NCBI GenBank assembly: GCA_964242425.1
Contig: CAXTCK010000089.1
Coordinates: 1-13,514 of the forward strand
Length of the DNA: 13,514 nucleotides
Direction: 5' to 3'
Source: Lichenicola sp964242425
GTDB taxonomy: Bacteria > Pseudomonadota > Alphaproteobacteria > Acetobacterales > Acetobacteraceae
Shown here piece by piece: positions 1 through 6,945 of the stretch. Each line of letters starts with the position of its first letter. Within the stretch, counting starts at the first letter, position 1. Made by a program: the position numbers and the translations under genes. The notes under the pieces were generated by a model. It saw nothing but the letters and a program-made list of their open reading frames with translations. It had not been told where the DNA came from and ran no database searches.

Positions 1-60
1 AGACGTGTGCTGTTACGATCCTGAGTGCTACATTAGATAAATTTTTTTTTTTTTCAAAAC
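1..60. other. Probable adapter remnant and poly-T at contig edge
   Basis: Bases 1-20 (agacgtgtgctgttacgatc) match the Illumina TruSeq read-2 adapter segment AGACGTGTGCTCTTCCGATC at 18 of 20 positions (differences at 12 and 15). This is followed by AT-rich sequence and a run of 13 T at 42-54, quite unlike the GC-rich rest of the window. I read this as uncorrected adapter/low-quality read end rather than genomic DNA. The adapter match is seen in the sequence against a remembered adapter; the artefact conclusion is inference. Confidence 0.75.
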
Positions 61-388
61 AGAACCCGCCATCCCAGTTTTGGCCGTGCCGGGTGTCCAC
101 CCGTGCTCTTTCCCGCCCCCCCCCCCCGCCGCCCCCCGGGGCCCCGCCGCTAGCCGGCCCCGCCGCCGGCTGCCCGCCCGTCTGCGGCTCGGCTGCCGTT
201 TGACCGGAACCTGCCTGGCTGATCGGCTGCCCGCTTGCCTGCTGGCTCGCTTCCAGCTCCTGCAGGAGCTTCTGGATCTCTGCCTCGAACTGCCTGATCT
301 CGGATGCCCCTCCGGCAGCCTGTGTGCCCTGCGTGTCGCCGTAGGACTGGTTGTTCCGCAGCCCGTTGACGTCGAGCGTGCCGCTCAT
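2..388 (-). CDS. Harpin-like Gln/Gly/Ala-rich small protein, 3' end missing
   Basis: A short open frame starts at an ATG (388-386) with a good ribosome site, GGAGAA, 7 nt upstream (396-401). The protein begins MSGTLDVNGLRNNQSYGDTQ, then carries an amphipathic stretch at residues 29-46 (SEIRQFEAEIQKLLQELE), then a Q/G/A/P-rich tail ending in six glycines encoded by a 12-base C run (116-127 on the plus strand). No cysteine, membrane segment or enzyme motif appears in the reliable part (residues 1-90). The frame stays open to the window edge, but beyond about residue 90 composition changes abruptly and the DNA becomes suspect, so the true C terminus is unknown. It lies 136 nt downstream of sctU on the same strand and resembles the gene at 13200. 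Small acidic Q/G-rich proteins with a short helix beside a T3SS recall harpins (Hpa1/HrpZ type). A secreted substrate role is inference. Confidence 0.6.
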   Translation of the reverse strand, partial: MSGTLDVNGLRNNQSYGDTQGTQAAGGASEIRQFEAEIQKLLQELEASQQASGQPISQAGSGQTAAEPQTGGQPAAGPASGGAPGGGGGGGRERARVDTRHGQNWDGGFCFEKKKNLSNVALRIVTAHV

Positions 389-448
389 GTCGCCATTCTC
401 CGCAAGGGTTGGTCAGCCGTTGAAGGTCGCAACGCTGCCGGTTGGATC

Positions 449-471
449 ACAGATCGACAAAGATCTGTCAA
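449..471 (-). promoter_or_regulatory. Possible promoter with dyad, upstream of the harpin-like gene
   Basis: On the minus strand a perfect TTGACA (466-471) is followed after 17 nt by a poor -10 candidate (GATCCA). The spacer is filled by an inverted repeat, ACAGATC/GATCTGT (449-455 and 462-468, 6-nt loop), which also shares bases with the -35. It could be an operator over a promoter for the gene starting at 388, giving that gene its own transcription start after sctU. With no T run it is a poor intrinsic terminator. The -10 match is weak, so confidence is low. Confidence 0.3.
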
Positions 472-524
472 CAACATTCCATCGTGGATATATTCACATC
501 TTCCGCACTGTATCACCATGTTCG

Positions 525-1565
525 TCAACCGTTGAGTATGCCGAGGCGCTTCATGCACATGATCACGGGCTGAAACAGCTCACGCGGGATCGTGTGGCCA
601 ATCGCGACTTTCTCGAACAGTGCACGCGCGATGTCAGGATCGTGCAGGACCGGCAGCTTCAGGCGTCGCCCGTCCTGCACGAACCGGGTCACGTCGTCCG
701 CCTCGGCGCGCGCGACGGCCATCGGCACGCGCGTGTCCGCCGACGAGTAGCGCATCGCCACCGCGATCCGGGCGCCGGTCAACAGAAAGGTTGCCTGGTT
801 GAGGCCCGAGCGCTTGTTCGCCGCTTCCCGCCGTTCCCGCTTGTGCGCACCCTTGATCAGCGGGTTGCCTTCGCTGTTCTTGTGCTCGTTCTTCTTCTCG
901 GTGTGGCTCATCCGCTGGTCGCGCATGAAGAGCCACCGCTGCAGGAACATGTCGCCCGCACCGAACACGAGAAAGATCACGCAGCCGGCTGCGGCCAGCG
1001 GCAGCATCGAGCTGCGCAGGGCGTAGCCGGTGCAGCCCAGGCCGCACGACGGCAGATCGACCAGGCCCTGCAGCGAGGCCCGGATGATCGCGTACCCGAC
1101 CACGCCCACCAGGACGAGCTTGAACAGGCTCTTGACGACCTCGATCAGCCCTTTGACCGAGATGATCTTCTTCACGCCTTCCGCCGGGTTCAGCTTCTGC
1201 AGCTTTGGCAGCAACGGGTCGAGCGACAGCACCAGGCCGCCCGTGGAGATCACGCTGGACAGCATGGCCGCAAGCACGAGAAACAGCAGAAGCGGCCCGA
1301 TGATGGCCACCATGGTTTCCATGATCTGCGACGTCAGCACCGGCAGGGAGATCGCGAGCGGCTTGTCCGAAAGGTCGCCGGTGCGGTCGATCAAGGCGGT
1401 GAACCGGGCCGCGATGCTGTCCCACTGCATGACGACGAACCCGATCGCCGCCAGGGTGACGGTGGCGCTCACGAAGTCCTTGCTCTTCGCGACCTGGCCT
1501 TTCTTGCGGGCGTCGCGCAGCTTCTTGGCCGAAGCCGGGAGGCTTTTGTCCTCGCTGCCGCCCAT
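525..1565 (-). CDS. sctU: T3SS export apparatus switch protein SctU (YscU/HrcU/RhcU), lacking NPTH
   Basis: 346 aa, normal length for SctU/FlhB-family inner-membrane proteins, which gate substrates at the export channel. The N terminus is typical (SLPASAKKLRDARKKGQVAKS), followed by four hydrophobic segments (about 32-50, 80-108, 145-163, 183-205). The cytoplasmic linker keeps the family's charged signature (MSHTEKKNEHKNSEGNPLIK, 219-238). The C-terminal domain (about 255-345) aligns along its length (ARIAVAMRY, LKLPVLHDPDIARALFE, AIGHTIPRELF). The invariant autocleavage tetrapeptide N-P-T-H, expected just before IAVAMRY, is replaced by T-G-A-R at residues 263-266 (bases 768-779); I checked this on the DNA and the frame is continuous. 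In characterised homologues, cleavage between N and P permits the switch to late substrates, so this copy should not autocleave. ATG start 3 nt after sctT; last core gene of the operon. Confidence 0.95.
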   Translation of the reverse strand: MGGSEDKSLPASAKKLRDARKKGQVAKSKDFVSATVTLAAIGFVVMQWDSIAARFTALIDRTGDLSDKPLAISLPVLTSQIMETMVAIIGPLLLFLVLAAMLSSVISTGGLVLSLDPLLPKLQKLNPAEGVKKIISVKGLIEVVKSLFKLVLVGVVGYAIIRASLQGLVDLPSCGLGCTGYALRSSMLPLAAAGCVIFLVFGAGDMFLQRWLFMRDQRMSHTEKKNEHKNSEGNPLIKGAHKRERREAANKRSGLNQATFLLTGARIAVAMRYSSADTRVPMAVARAEADDVTRFVQDGRRLKLPVLHDPDIARALFEKVAIGHTIPRELFQPVIMCMKRLGILNG

Positions 1566-1568
1566 GGC

Positions 1569-2423
1569 CTACTGCACCGCCTTGCCGGTCGCCGAGGGTC
1601 CCAGCACCGGCGCCAGGATTCGCAGGCTCTGGTCGATGTGGCTCTCGTTCTGCGCCCCGTAGATCAGCAAGAACCCTGCGTAGAGCGGCATGAAGATGAA
1701 GAACACCAGGTTGCGCACACCCATCGACAGGTCGTCGATGCGCAGCTGCGGCGCGATCCGCGCGATCAGGAGCATCGCCGCATCGCTCAGCAGCATCACC
1801 AGGATCAGCGGCATCGCCAGGCTCAACGCGACCGCTTCGAGCTGATCGAGCAGGTGAAGAGCCAGCGCCGCCGCCTGGTGGCCGGGCATCGGCAGCATCT
1901 CCAGCGGCCGCCACACGCCCCAGGACGTGTAGAGGGTGTCGGCGATGACATCGAGGCGGCCACCGGACACCAGGATCATGATGCCGCACAGCAGAAGCAG
2001 CGTGCCGGTGACCGACATGTCGCCGAAGCCCGCCGGATCGGTCAGCCGTCCCTGCGTGGCGCCGCGCTGCTGGTCGACGACGTCCCCGACGGCAAGCAGC
2101 CCCCAGAACGGCAGGCCGAGCGGCAGGCCGATCGCCGTCCCGATCAGCGCCTCCTTGACCATGATCAGCAACAGCGACAGCGTGCTGGGATTCTGATGCT
2201 GCAGCGCGTCGACGAGAACCGGCCACATCGGAAAGATCAGGCCGGTGGCGATCACGCCCTTCAGGAGGTTGGACAGCTCGACGCGGGTGAAGACCGGGTT
2301 GATCGACAGAATCGCCATCGGCCTCGCCAGCAGGATCGCGTAGGCGATCAGCCAGCGCCGCGTCACCTCCAGCACGGGCTGCAGCTGCGTCAGCACGTCG
2401 TGCTGCGGCGCCACCACCGTCAT
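1569..2423 (-). CDS. sctT: T3SS export apparatus protein SctT (YscT/HrcT/RhcT, FliR family)
   Basis: 284 aa from an ATG at 2423 that overlaps the sctS stop as ATGA. An upstream extension in the same frame is just sctS/sctR sequence and is excluded. The protein is highly hydrophobic with about six membrane segments and has the conserved family block IMVKEALIGTAIGLPLG followed by FWGLLAVGDVVDQQRG (residues about 87-121), and a conserved later segment around PLILVMLLSDAAMLLIARIAPQ (about 205-226). SctT forms part of the SctR5S4T1 export channel in the inner membrane, at the base of the rod and needle. Nothing is missing compared with the usual length of 260-280 aa. It is followed after 3 nt by sctU. 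Confidence 0.96.
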   Translation of the reverse strand: MTVVAPQHDVLTQLQPVLEVTRRWLIAYAILLARPMAILSINPVFTRVELSNLLKGVIATGLIFPMWPVLVDALQHQNPSTLSLLLIMVKEALIGTAIGLPLGLPFWGLLAVGDVVDQQRGATQGRLTDPAGFGDMSVTGTLLLLCGIMILVSGGRLDVIADTLYTSWGVWRPLEMLPMPGHQAAALALHLLDQLEAVALSLAMPLILVMLLSDAAMLLIARIAPQLRIDDLSMGVRNLVFFIFMPLYAGFLLIYGAQNESHIDQSLRILAPVLGPSATGKAVQ

Positions 2424-2689
2424 CGCGTCATCAGCGGGAAGTTGTCGAACACCGACGTCGCCTCGCGCATCAGCGGCACCGTCAGGAGCGGGCCCGCCAG
2501 CGCCAGGATCGCCATGACGATCAGCAGCTTGAAGGCGAGCGGCAGCGACTGGTCCTGGATCTGCGTCACCGCCTGCATGATGCCGACCACCAGCCCGACC
2601 ACGACGGCCGCGATGAGCGGCGGCAACGCCATGTAGAGCACGATGCCCAGCATCGAATGCAGCTGGTCGATGAGCGCGTCCTGCTCCAC
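2420..2689 (-). CDS. sctS: T3SS export apparatus protein SctS (YscS/HrcS/RhcS, FliQ family)
   Basis: 89 aa, the standard length of SctS. The start is chosen as GTG at 2689-2687 (VEQDALIDQLHSMLGIVLYM), because upstream codons in this frame belong to the overlapping end of sctR and an internal ATG would remove the conserved N terminus. Two membrane segments (about 11-36 and 50-70) flank the family motif AVTQIQDQSLPLAFKLL. SctS is a helical-hairpin subunit of the R-S-T export channel. Gap of 14 nt from the sctR stop; its TGA overlaps the sctT ATG. Confidence 0.95.
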   Translation of the reverse strand: MEQDALIDQLHSMLGIVLYMALPPLIAAVVVGLVVGIMQAVTQIQDQSLPLAFKLLIVMAILALAGPLLTVPLMREATSVFDNFPLMTR

Positions 2690-2703
2690 GCAACGTGCTC
2701 GCG

Positions 2704-3357
2704 CTAGCTCGCATAGCCGAGCACGAGTCCATGGATCAGCCGCGTCCAGCCTTCCACGGCGACGAACAGGAACAGCTTGAACGGCACCGAGATCGTGGTC
2801 GGCGACACCGACGACATTCCCATCGCCATCAGAATCGCGGTGATCACGAGGTCGACCGCGATGAAGGGCAGGTAGAGCAGGAAGCCGGTCTCGAAGGCCC
2901 GTCGCAGCTCCGACAGCACGAAGGACGGGATCACCACGATCATGTCGTTGGGCGTCACGTCCATGTGCGCGTCCGGCCCCCACACCCGGCGCGTGGCGCT
3001 GGTGAAGAACTCACGCTCGCCCTGGCTGGTGAAGCGAAGCAGAAACGCCTTGGCCGGCCCCGACGCCCGTTCCATCGCGGCCGCATAGTCGCTGAAGTTG
3101 GTCATCGGCTGGTCGGTGAGCGCCAGCGTGTATGCGCTGTGCACCACCGGCGCCATGATGTAGCTCGTGAGCAGAAGCGCGATCCCGTAGAGCACGAGGT
3201 TCGGCGGTGTCTGCTGGATGCCGAGCGCGTTGCGGAGCAGGAACAGCACCACCGAGATCTTGATGAACGAGGTCATCGTCACGGCGACAAAGGCGAGAAA
3301 GCCGAGCGACGTGATGCCCACAATCAGCTCGACGACGTTGGGCATCGCCGGGTTCAC
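2704..3357 (-). CDS. sctR: T3SS export apparatus protein SctR (YscR/HrcR/RhcR, FliP family)
   Basis: 217 aa, a canonical SctR. Hydrophobic segments lie near 8-28, 52-75, 155-175 and 190-213. The strongly conserved family stretches are visible: TSFIKISVVLFLLRNALGIQ (29-48), QQTPPNLVLYGIALLLTSYI (48-67), and the C-terminal FVLSELRRAFETGFLLYLPF, VDLVITAILMAMGM and SVPFKLFLFVAVEGW. Five copies of SctR form most of the export pore. The start is GTG at 3357, overlapping the sctQ stop as GTGA; an ATG four codons downstream (3345) is the alternative. It contains no obvious defects and is among the surest calls in the window. Confidence 0.97.
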   Translation of the reverse strand: MNPAMPNVVELIVGITSLGFLAFVAVTMTSFIKISVVLFLLRNALGIQQTPPNLVLYGIALLLTSYIMAPVVHSAYTLALTDQPMTNFSDYAAAMERASGPAKAFLLRFTSQGEREFFTSATRRVWGPDAHMDVTPNDMIVVIPSFVLSELRRAFETGFLLYLPFIAVDLVITAILMAMGMSSVSPTTISVPFKLFLFVAVEGWTRLIHGLVLGYAS

Positions 3358-4436
3358 GGAAGGGAGGCTCCATCGAGACCTGACGCGAAGGCGGTGATCC
3401 GCACCCCCGCACGGCCATCGATGCTGACCAGCTCCCCGTCGCCAACACGCCGCCCGTTGACGAGGATGCGCACCGTGCCCGGCACCGCGTCGACATCCAG
3501 CACCGAACCGGCGCCGATCTGGCGCAGCGCGCCGAGCGACAGCTCGAGCCGGGCCGCCTCGAAGACGAGCCGGACCGGGATTTCGTCGAGATCGGCCACC
3601 GCCGGCGCGACGCCGGCCGGATCGGAGTTTGCGTTGTCGCTCAAGATCTGGCCTGCCCGTGTGGTCGGCTGCAGCGGTGCGTCGAGACGCCAGCGCCCCT
3701 GGACGACGCGCACGCGTGCATGAAACGTGTCTGCCACGACCAGGCGCATGACGGAAGGCGCGCCGTCCGGCGACAGCGCCGCCGCCTGGTCCTGCAACAA
3801 CACCGCGTCGCCCGCACGCAGGGACCGGAGCAGCCGGACGGGCAAGGACGTGCTGCCCGCCAGCAGGACCGCCTCGACCGGAAGCGCGTCGAGCGGACGT
3901 TGCCCGACCGGCCAGATGAGCAGCAGGCGGTCGACCGCCCCGATCGTCGCGTCCACCGTCAGGCTCTGGTGCAGGCCCGGACCACGCAGCCCGACCAGCA
4001 GGCCTGCGCCGACACCCGCCTCCGCCGGCTGGGCCGCGTCCGGTGGCTCGGCCACCTCGTGCAGCGAGATGGTACGGCCGGAATTGCGCTCGAGCACATC
4101 CAGAAGCGGCAACAGCACCGCCTCCAGAAGCAGGGCCATCAGGTCGGGCGGCGGCAGCGGGCTGAGCTGCAGCTTCGGGTCGAGCGAGCGGACCAGATCG
4201 ACCAGCAGCGGCCGCGGCATCGTTGCCCGCAGCGGGTCATCCCCGATCGACAGGCTGACCAGCAGCCGGTCGACCGGCCGCTCCGGCTCGGGCGCCTCGC
4301 GCTCCAGCCGGTGCAGCGAGTACGCTTCGTTGCCGGCCAGCGGCAGCGGGACGCGCCAACGCGCGATGCGGTTCAGCCGGTCCGCCTCCGTGCGGGACAT
4401 CGACGGCAGGACCAGCGGATCCACCACGGCGTTCAT
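3354..4436 (-). CDS. sctQ: T3SS cytoplasmic ring / sorting platform protein SctQ (YscQ/HrcQ/RhcQ)
   Basis: 360 aa. The C-terminal region (about 285-352, DLDEIPVRLVFEAARLELSL, then VLDVDAVPGTVRILVNGRRV, GDGELVSIDGRAGVRI) is a clear SPOA domain of the FliN/FliM/SctQ family. The middle (about 150-250) is less conserved and probably holds the second SPOA-like fold, and the N-terminal ~140 residues are the variable family region. SctQ forms the cytoplasmic pods that link SctK above to SctL/SctN below. The gene is a single unsplit copy, unlike the hrcQA/hrcQB split of some plant pathogens; an internal start yielding a short SctQ-C, as in Yersinia and Salmonella, could not be judged. Start: the junction reads GTGATG, so ATG at 4436 (1-nt overlap with the sctO stop) or GTG at 4439 are both possible. 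Confidence 0.93.
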   Translation of the reverse strand: MNAVVDPLVLPSMSRTEADRLNRIARWRVPLPLAGNEAYSLHRLEREAPEPERPVDRLLVSLSIGDDPLRATMPRPLLVDLVRSLDPKLQLSPLPPPDLMALLLEAVLLPLLDVLERNSGRTISLHEVAEPPDAAQPAEAGVGAGLLVGLRGPGLHQSLTVDATIGAVDRLLLIWPVGQRPLDALPVEAVLLAGSTSLPVRLLRSLRAGDAVLLQDQAAALSPDGAPSVMRLVVADTFHARVRVVQGRWRLDAPLQPTTRAGQILSDNANSDPAGVAPAVADLDEIPVRLVFEAARLELSLGALRQIGAGSVLDVDAVPGTVRILVNGRRVGDGELVSIDGRAGVRITAFASGLDGASLP

Positions 4437-4933
4437 CACGTCGTCATCGCGCCGACGCGGTCCATCAGTTCGTCGGCGACGGCTTCTTCCTCGGCCGTCA
4501 TCGCTGCCAGCGCGTCCACCCGGCGCAGCGTGTCCGCCAGGCGGCTGCGTCGCAGGCTCCGCTGCGACACCAGCCGAAGCGCGTCCCGTGCGCCTTCGAG
4601 CGCAACGCCCGCCTCGCGTGCGGCCTGCTCCGCATCCCGCTGTTGCGCGTCCGCCTCATGCTGGCGTGCCGCCATCTGCTGCTCCACGGCGCGAAGTGCC
4701 TGGATGTCCAGCGAGGATTGCAACCCCAGCATGGCCTGGTAATCCTGTCGCAGCACCGTTTGCCGATCCGTTCGCGCCTGGACCGAACGGGCTGCTGCGG
4801 CTTCCGCCGCCGCCACCGCGTTCGCATGCATCGCTTCGGCCGCTTTCACAGCGGCACGACACCGGGTTTCGCGTGCCGCCTCCACCCGGGCCAGCAGCCT
4901 CATCCGGTCGGCACGGCTTGCAGATCCTGGCAT
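4436..4933 (-). CDS. sctO: T3SS ATPase stalk protein SctO (YscO/HrpO/Y4yJ-like)
   Basis: 165 aa, very rich in Ala, Arg, Glu and Gln, with nearly the whole length predicted as heptad coiled coil (for example residues 20-55 and 75-140). Sequence alone would not name it because SctO/FliJ proteins diverge greatly. The call rests on length, coiled-coil nature and position directly between sctN and sctQ, where SctO is normally found, including Y4yJ in rhizobia. The family role is the central stalk linking the ATPase hexamer to the export gate. The ATG at 4933 lies 15 nt after the sctN stop with no strong ribosome site; its stop overlaps the sctQ start. Confidence 0.85.
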   Translation of the reverse strand: MPGSASRADRMRLLARVEAARETRCRAAVKAAEAMHANAVAAAEAAAARSVQARTDRQTVLRQDYQAMLGLQSSLDIQALRAVEQQMAARQHEADAQQRDAEQAAREAGVALEGARDALRLVSQRSLRRSRLADTLRRVDALAAMTAEEEAVADELMDRVGAMTT

Positions 4934-4948
4934 GCGTCGCCCGGCCCG

Positions 4949-6346
4949 CTACGCAGCCAGACGCTCGAGCTGCGCCAGCATCTGCGCGAAGCCGGTGTGG
5001 TCCTCCGACGGCTGGCGCAGAAAGGCGCGGATCGCCTCGATCCGCTCCAGGGCCATGTCGTTCAAGGGGTCCACGCCCTTCCGGTATTCGCCCACCTGCA
5101 CCAGGAACTCGATCTCGGCATGCCGGCTCAGCAGGTCGCGCAGCCGCCGCGCATGGGCGCGGTGGCGCGGATCCGCCACCGCCTCCATGACGCGCGAGCG
5201 GCTGGCCAGCACGTCGATCGCCGGGTAGTGCCCGCTGGCGGCGAGCTTCGGCGACAGGATGATGTGCCCATCCAGGATGCCGCGGGTTTCCTCCGCCACC
5301 GGGTCGCCGGCGCCGTCGCCCTCGAACAGCACGGTGTAGAACGCCGTGATGGAGCCACGCGCGGCGGGACCGGCGCGCTCCATCAGCCGAGGCAGCTCGG
5401 CCATTACCGAGGGCGGGAAGCCGCGACGGGTCGGCGGCTCGCCGGCGGCCAGCCCGATCTCGCGCAGGGCGCGTGCGTATCGGGTGACGCTGTCCATCAC
5501 CAGAAGCACGCGCTTGCCTTCGTCGCGGAATCCCTCCGCGATCGCGGTGGCGGTCATCGCCGCCTTCATGCGCTCCACCGCCGGACGGTCCGACGTCGCC
5601 ACCACCAGCACGGTGCGCGTCCGCGCGTCCTCCGAGATCTGGTTCTCGATGAAGTCGCGCACCTCGCGTCCGCGCTCGCCGATCAGGCCCACCACCACGA
5701 CGTCCACCGCGGCGCCGCGCACCAGCTGCGCCAGCAGCGTCGACTTGCCGCCGCCCGGCTCGCCGTAGATGCCGATGCGCTGCCCCTCGCCGCAGGTCAG
5801 CAGCCCGTCGATCGCGCGCAGGCCGAGCGGCAGCGGCCGTTCCACCAGTTCCCGGCTCAGCGCGTCCGGCGGGGGCGCCTCGCACGGCCGCATGGTGCAA
5901 TCCCGCAACGGTCCCGCGGTCCCGGCGTCGAGCGGCCGCCCGAGCCCGTCCAGCACGCGCCCAAGCACCCCGGGCCCGCATGGCACGCGCAGCACGTCGC
6001 GCGTCGCCACCACCTCCGCGCCGATCGACAAGCCGCGCACGTCACCGATCGGCGCCAGCACCGCCTCGTCGCCGTCGAGCCCGACCACCTCGGCCATCAA
6101 CGGCTGCGGCAGCCCGGGATCGTCGAGCCGGCACAGCTCGCCCACCCGCGCATCGGGCATCACCGCGCGCAACACGGTGCCGATCGCCCGCACCAGCCTT
6201 CCGCGCATCGGCCGCGGGCTGCCGCCGCGAAGCGCCAGCGCCAGGCCGTCGAGCCCGGGAAGAACAGCCCGGGTGGCCGGCGGCGCGCCCGACGGCCCGT
6301 CCGGATGGGCCGAAACGTCCAGGGTGGAATCGAGCTGCGGGATCAC
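4949..6346 (-). CDS. sctN: T3SS ATPase SctN (YscN/HrcN/RhcN)
   Basis: 465 aa, F1-ATPase-beta-like cytoplasmic ATPase that unfolds and releases chaperones from substrates. Motifs in order: N-terminal barrel domain with GELCRLDD (69-76); Walker A GEPGGGKST (195-203); the GERGREVRDFIE block (223-234) carrying the catalytic glutamate E224; Walker B VLLVMD (280-285) leading into SVTRYARALREIGLAAGEPP; FPPSVMAELPRLMERAG (310-326); FYTVLFEGDGAGDPVAEETR (336-355); and SRSR with the likely arginine finger R383. All catalytic parts are present. The start is GTG at 6346 overlapping the sctL stop as GTGA; the next in-frame ATG (6208) would remove 46 residues and part of the expected N domain, so GTG is preferred. 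Confidence 0.97.
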   Translation of the reverse strand: MIPQLDSTLDVSAHPDGPSGAPPATRAVLPGLDGLALALRGGSPRPMRGRLVRAIGTVLRAVMPDARVGELCRLDDPGLPQPLMAEVVGLDGDEAVLAPIGDVRGLSIGAEVVATRDVLRVPCGPGVLGRVLDGLGRPLDAGTAGPLRDCTMRPCEAPPPDALSRELVERPLPLGLRAIDGLLTCGEGQRIGIYGEPGGGKSTLLAQLVRGAAVDVVVVGLIGERGREVRDFIENQISEDARTRTVLVVATSDRPAVERMKAAMTATAIAEGFRDEGKRVLLVMDSVTRYARALREIGLAAGEPPTRRGFPPSVMAELPRLMERAGPAARGSITAFYTVLFEGDGAGDPVAEETRGILDGHIILSPKLAASGHYPAIDVLASRSRVMEAVADPRHRAHARRLRDLLSRHAEIEFLVQVGEYRKGVDPLNDMALERIEAIRAFLRQPSEDHTGFAQMLAQLERLAA

Positions 6347-6945
6347 CGCACGTCACCCTCGGGAAGCGCGGTTCCGAACAGGGTCCTGAGCTGGTCGAGC
6401 GGACCGATCGCGGCCCGTCCGCGCGGATGCACCAGCGTGCAGGTGCCCGGGGCCGCCTCGTCGTCCACGTCGACCAGCACCGCATCGGCACGGCCGGCCT
6501 GCCGAAGTGCCGCGCGAAGCAGGGACGCCGCCTGCGGGTCGGTACGAAGGCGCAGGCCGGACGTGCCGTGATGCTCTTCCAGCGCGGTGGTGACGGCGCG
6601 AACCAGGCATTCCTCCTCCGGAAAGGCGCCCAGGATGCGGTGGGCGATGGCAAAGGCGAGCGGCACGAGCTCGCGCTCGCCGGTGGCGCGAAATGCCGCC
6701 GCCGCCGTTTCGACCTCCGCGAGCAGACGTGCGGCCCTGATCGCGCCGTCGCGCAGGCCGTCCTGTCGTGCCGCCTCCCCGATCGCGATCGCGTCCGAAG
6801 CTCCCTGGGCTCGTATCGCCTCGGCTTCGGCCCTGGCGGCGCTCCTGATCTCGTCGGCGTCCCTGAGCGCATCCAGGATCTCGCCTCGCACGATCCAGGG
6901 CGAGCGCGGCAGGACCAGGGCGTCGTCGTCCTGCATCACGCTCAT
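6343..6945 (-). CDS. sctL: T3SS ATPase regulator / stator SctL (NolV/HrpE-like)
   Basis: 200 aa from ATG at 6945, which overlaps the sctK stop as ATGA; an open extension upstream is sctK sequence read in another frame. Residues about 30-85 are an Ala/Arg/Glu-rich helical stretch (ALRDADEIRSAARAEAEAIR), and the C-terminal part contains ELVPLAFAIAHRILGAFPEE and ADAVLVDVDDEAAPGTCTLV, resembling the SctL/FliH domain (VRVNP...ECVVETPLGRVDASL pattern). SctL dimers are the spokes tying the SctN hexamer to SctQ pods. Order J-K-L-N matches nolT-nolU-nolV-rhcN. Family assignment is good; the segment boundaries are estimates. Confidence 0.9.
   Translation of the reverse strand: MSVMQDDDALVLPRSPWIVRGEILDALRDADEIRSAARAEAEAIRAQGASDAIAIGEAARQDGLRDGAIRAARLLAEVETAAAAFRATGERELVPLAFAIAHRILGAFPEEECLVRAVTTALEEHHGTSGLRLRTDPQAASLLRAALRQAGRADAVLVDVDDEAAPGTCTLVHPRGRAAIGPLDQLRTLFGTALPEGDVR

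Noticed and set aside
449..468. Intrinsic terminator for the sctU operon
   Set aside because: The 7-bp dyad has no following T run on the minus strand, and it sits inside a TTGACA-type promoter candidate, so an operator is more plausible.
80..535. Plus-strand open frame of 151 codons at the left edge
   Set aside because: Pro/Arg/Leu-rich translation without features; the opposite strand has a ribosome site, a T3SS-substrate-like protein and a paralogue at the right edge.
351..2636. Long open frame (761 codons) on the plus strand opposite sctU/sctT/sctS
   Set aside because: It runs antisense to well-recognised genes, its translation is Arg/His/Gln-rich with no domain, and such long antisense frames are expected in GC-rich DNA.
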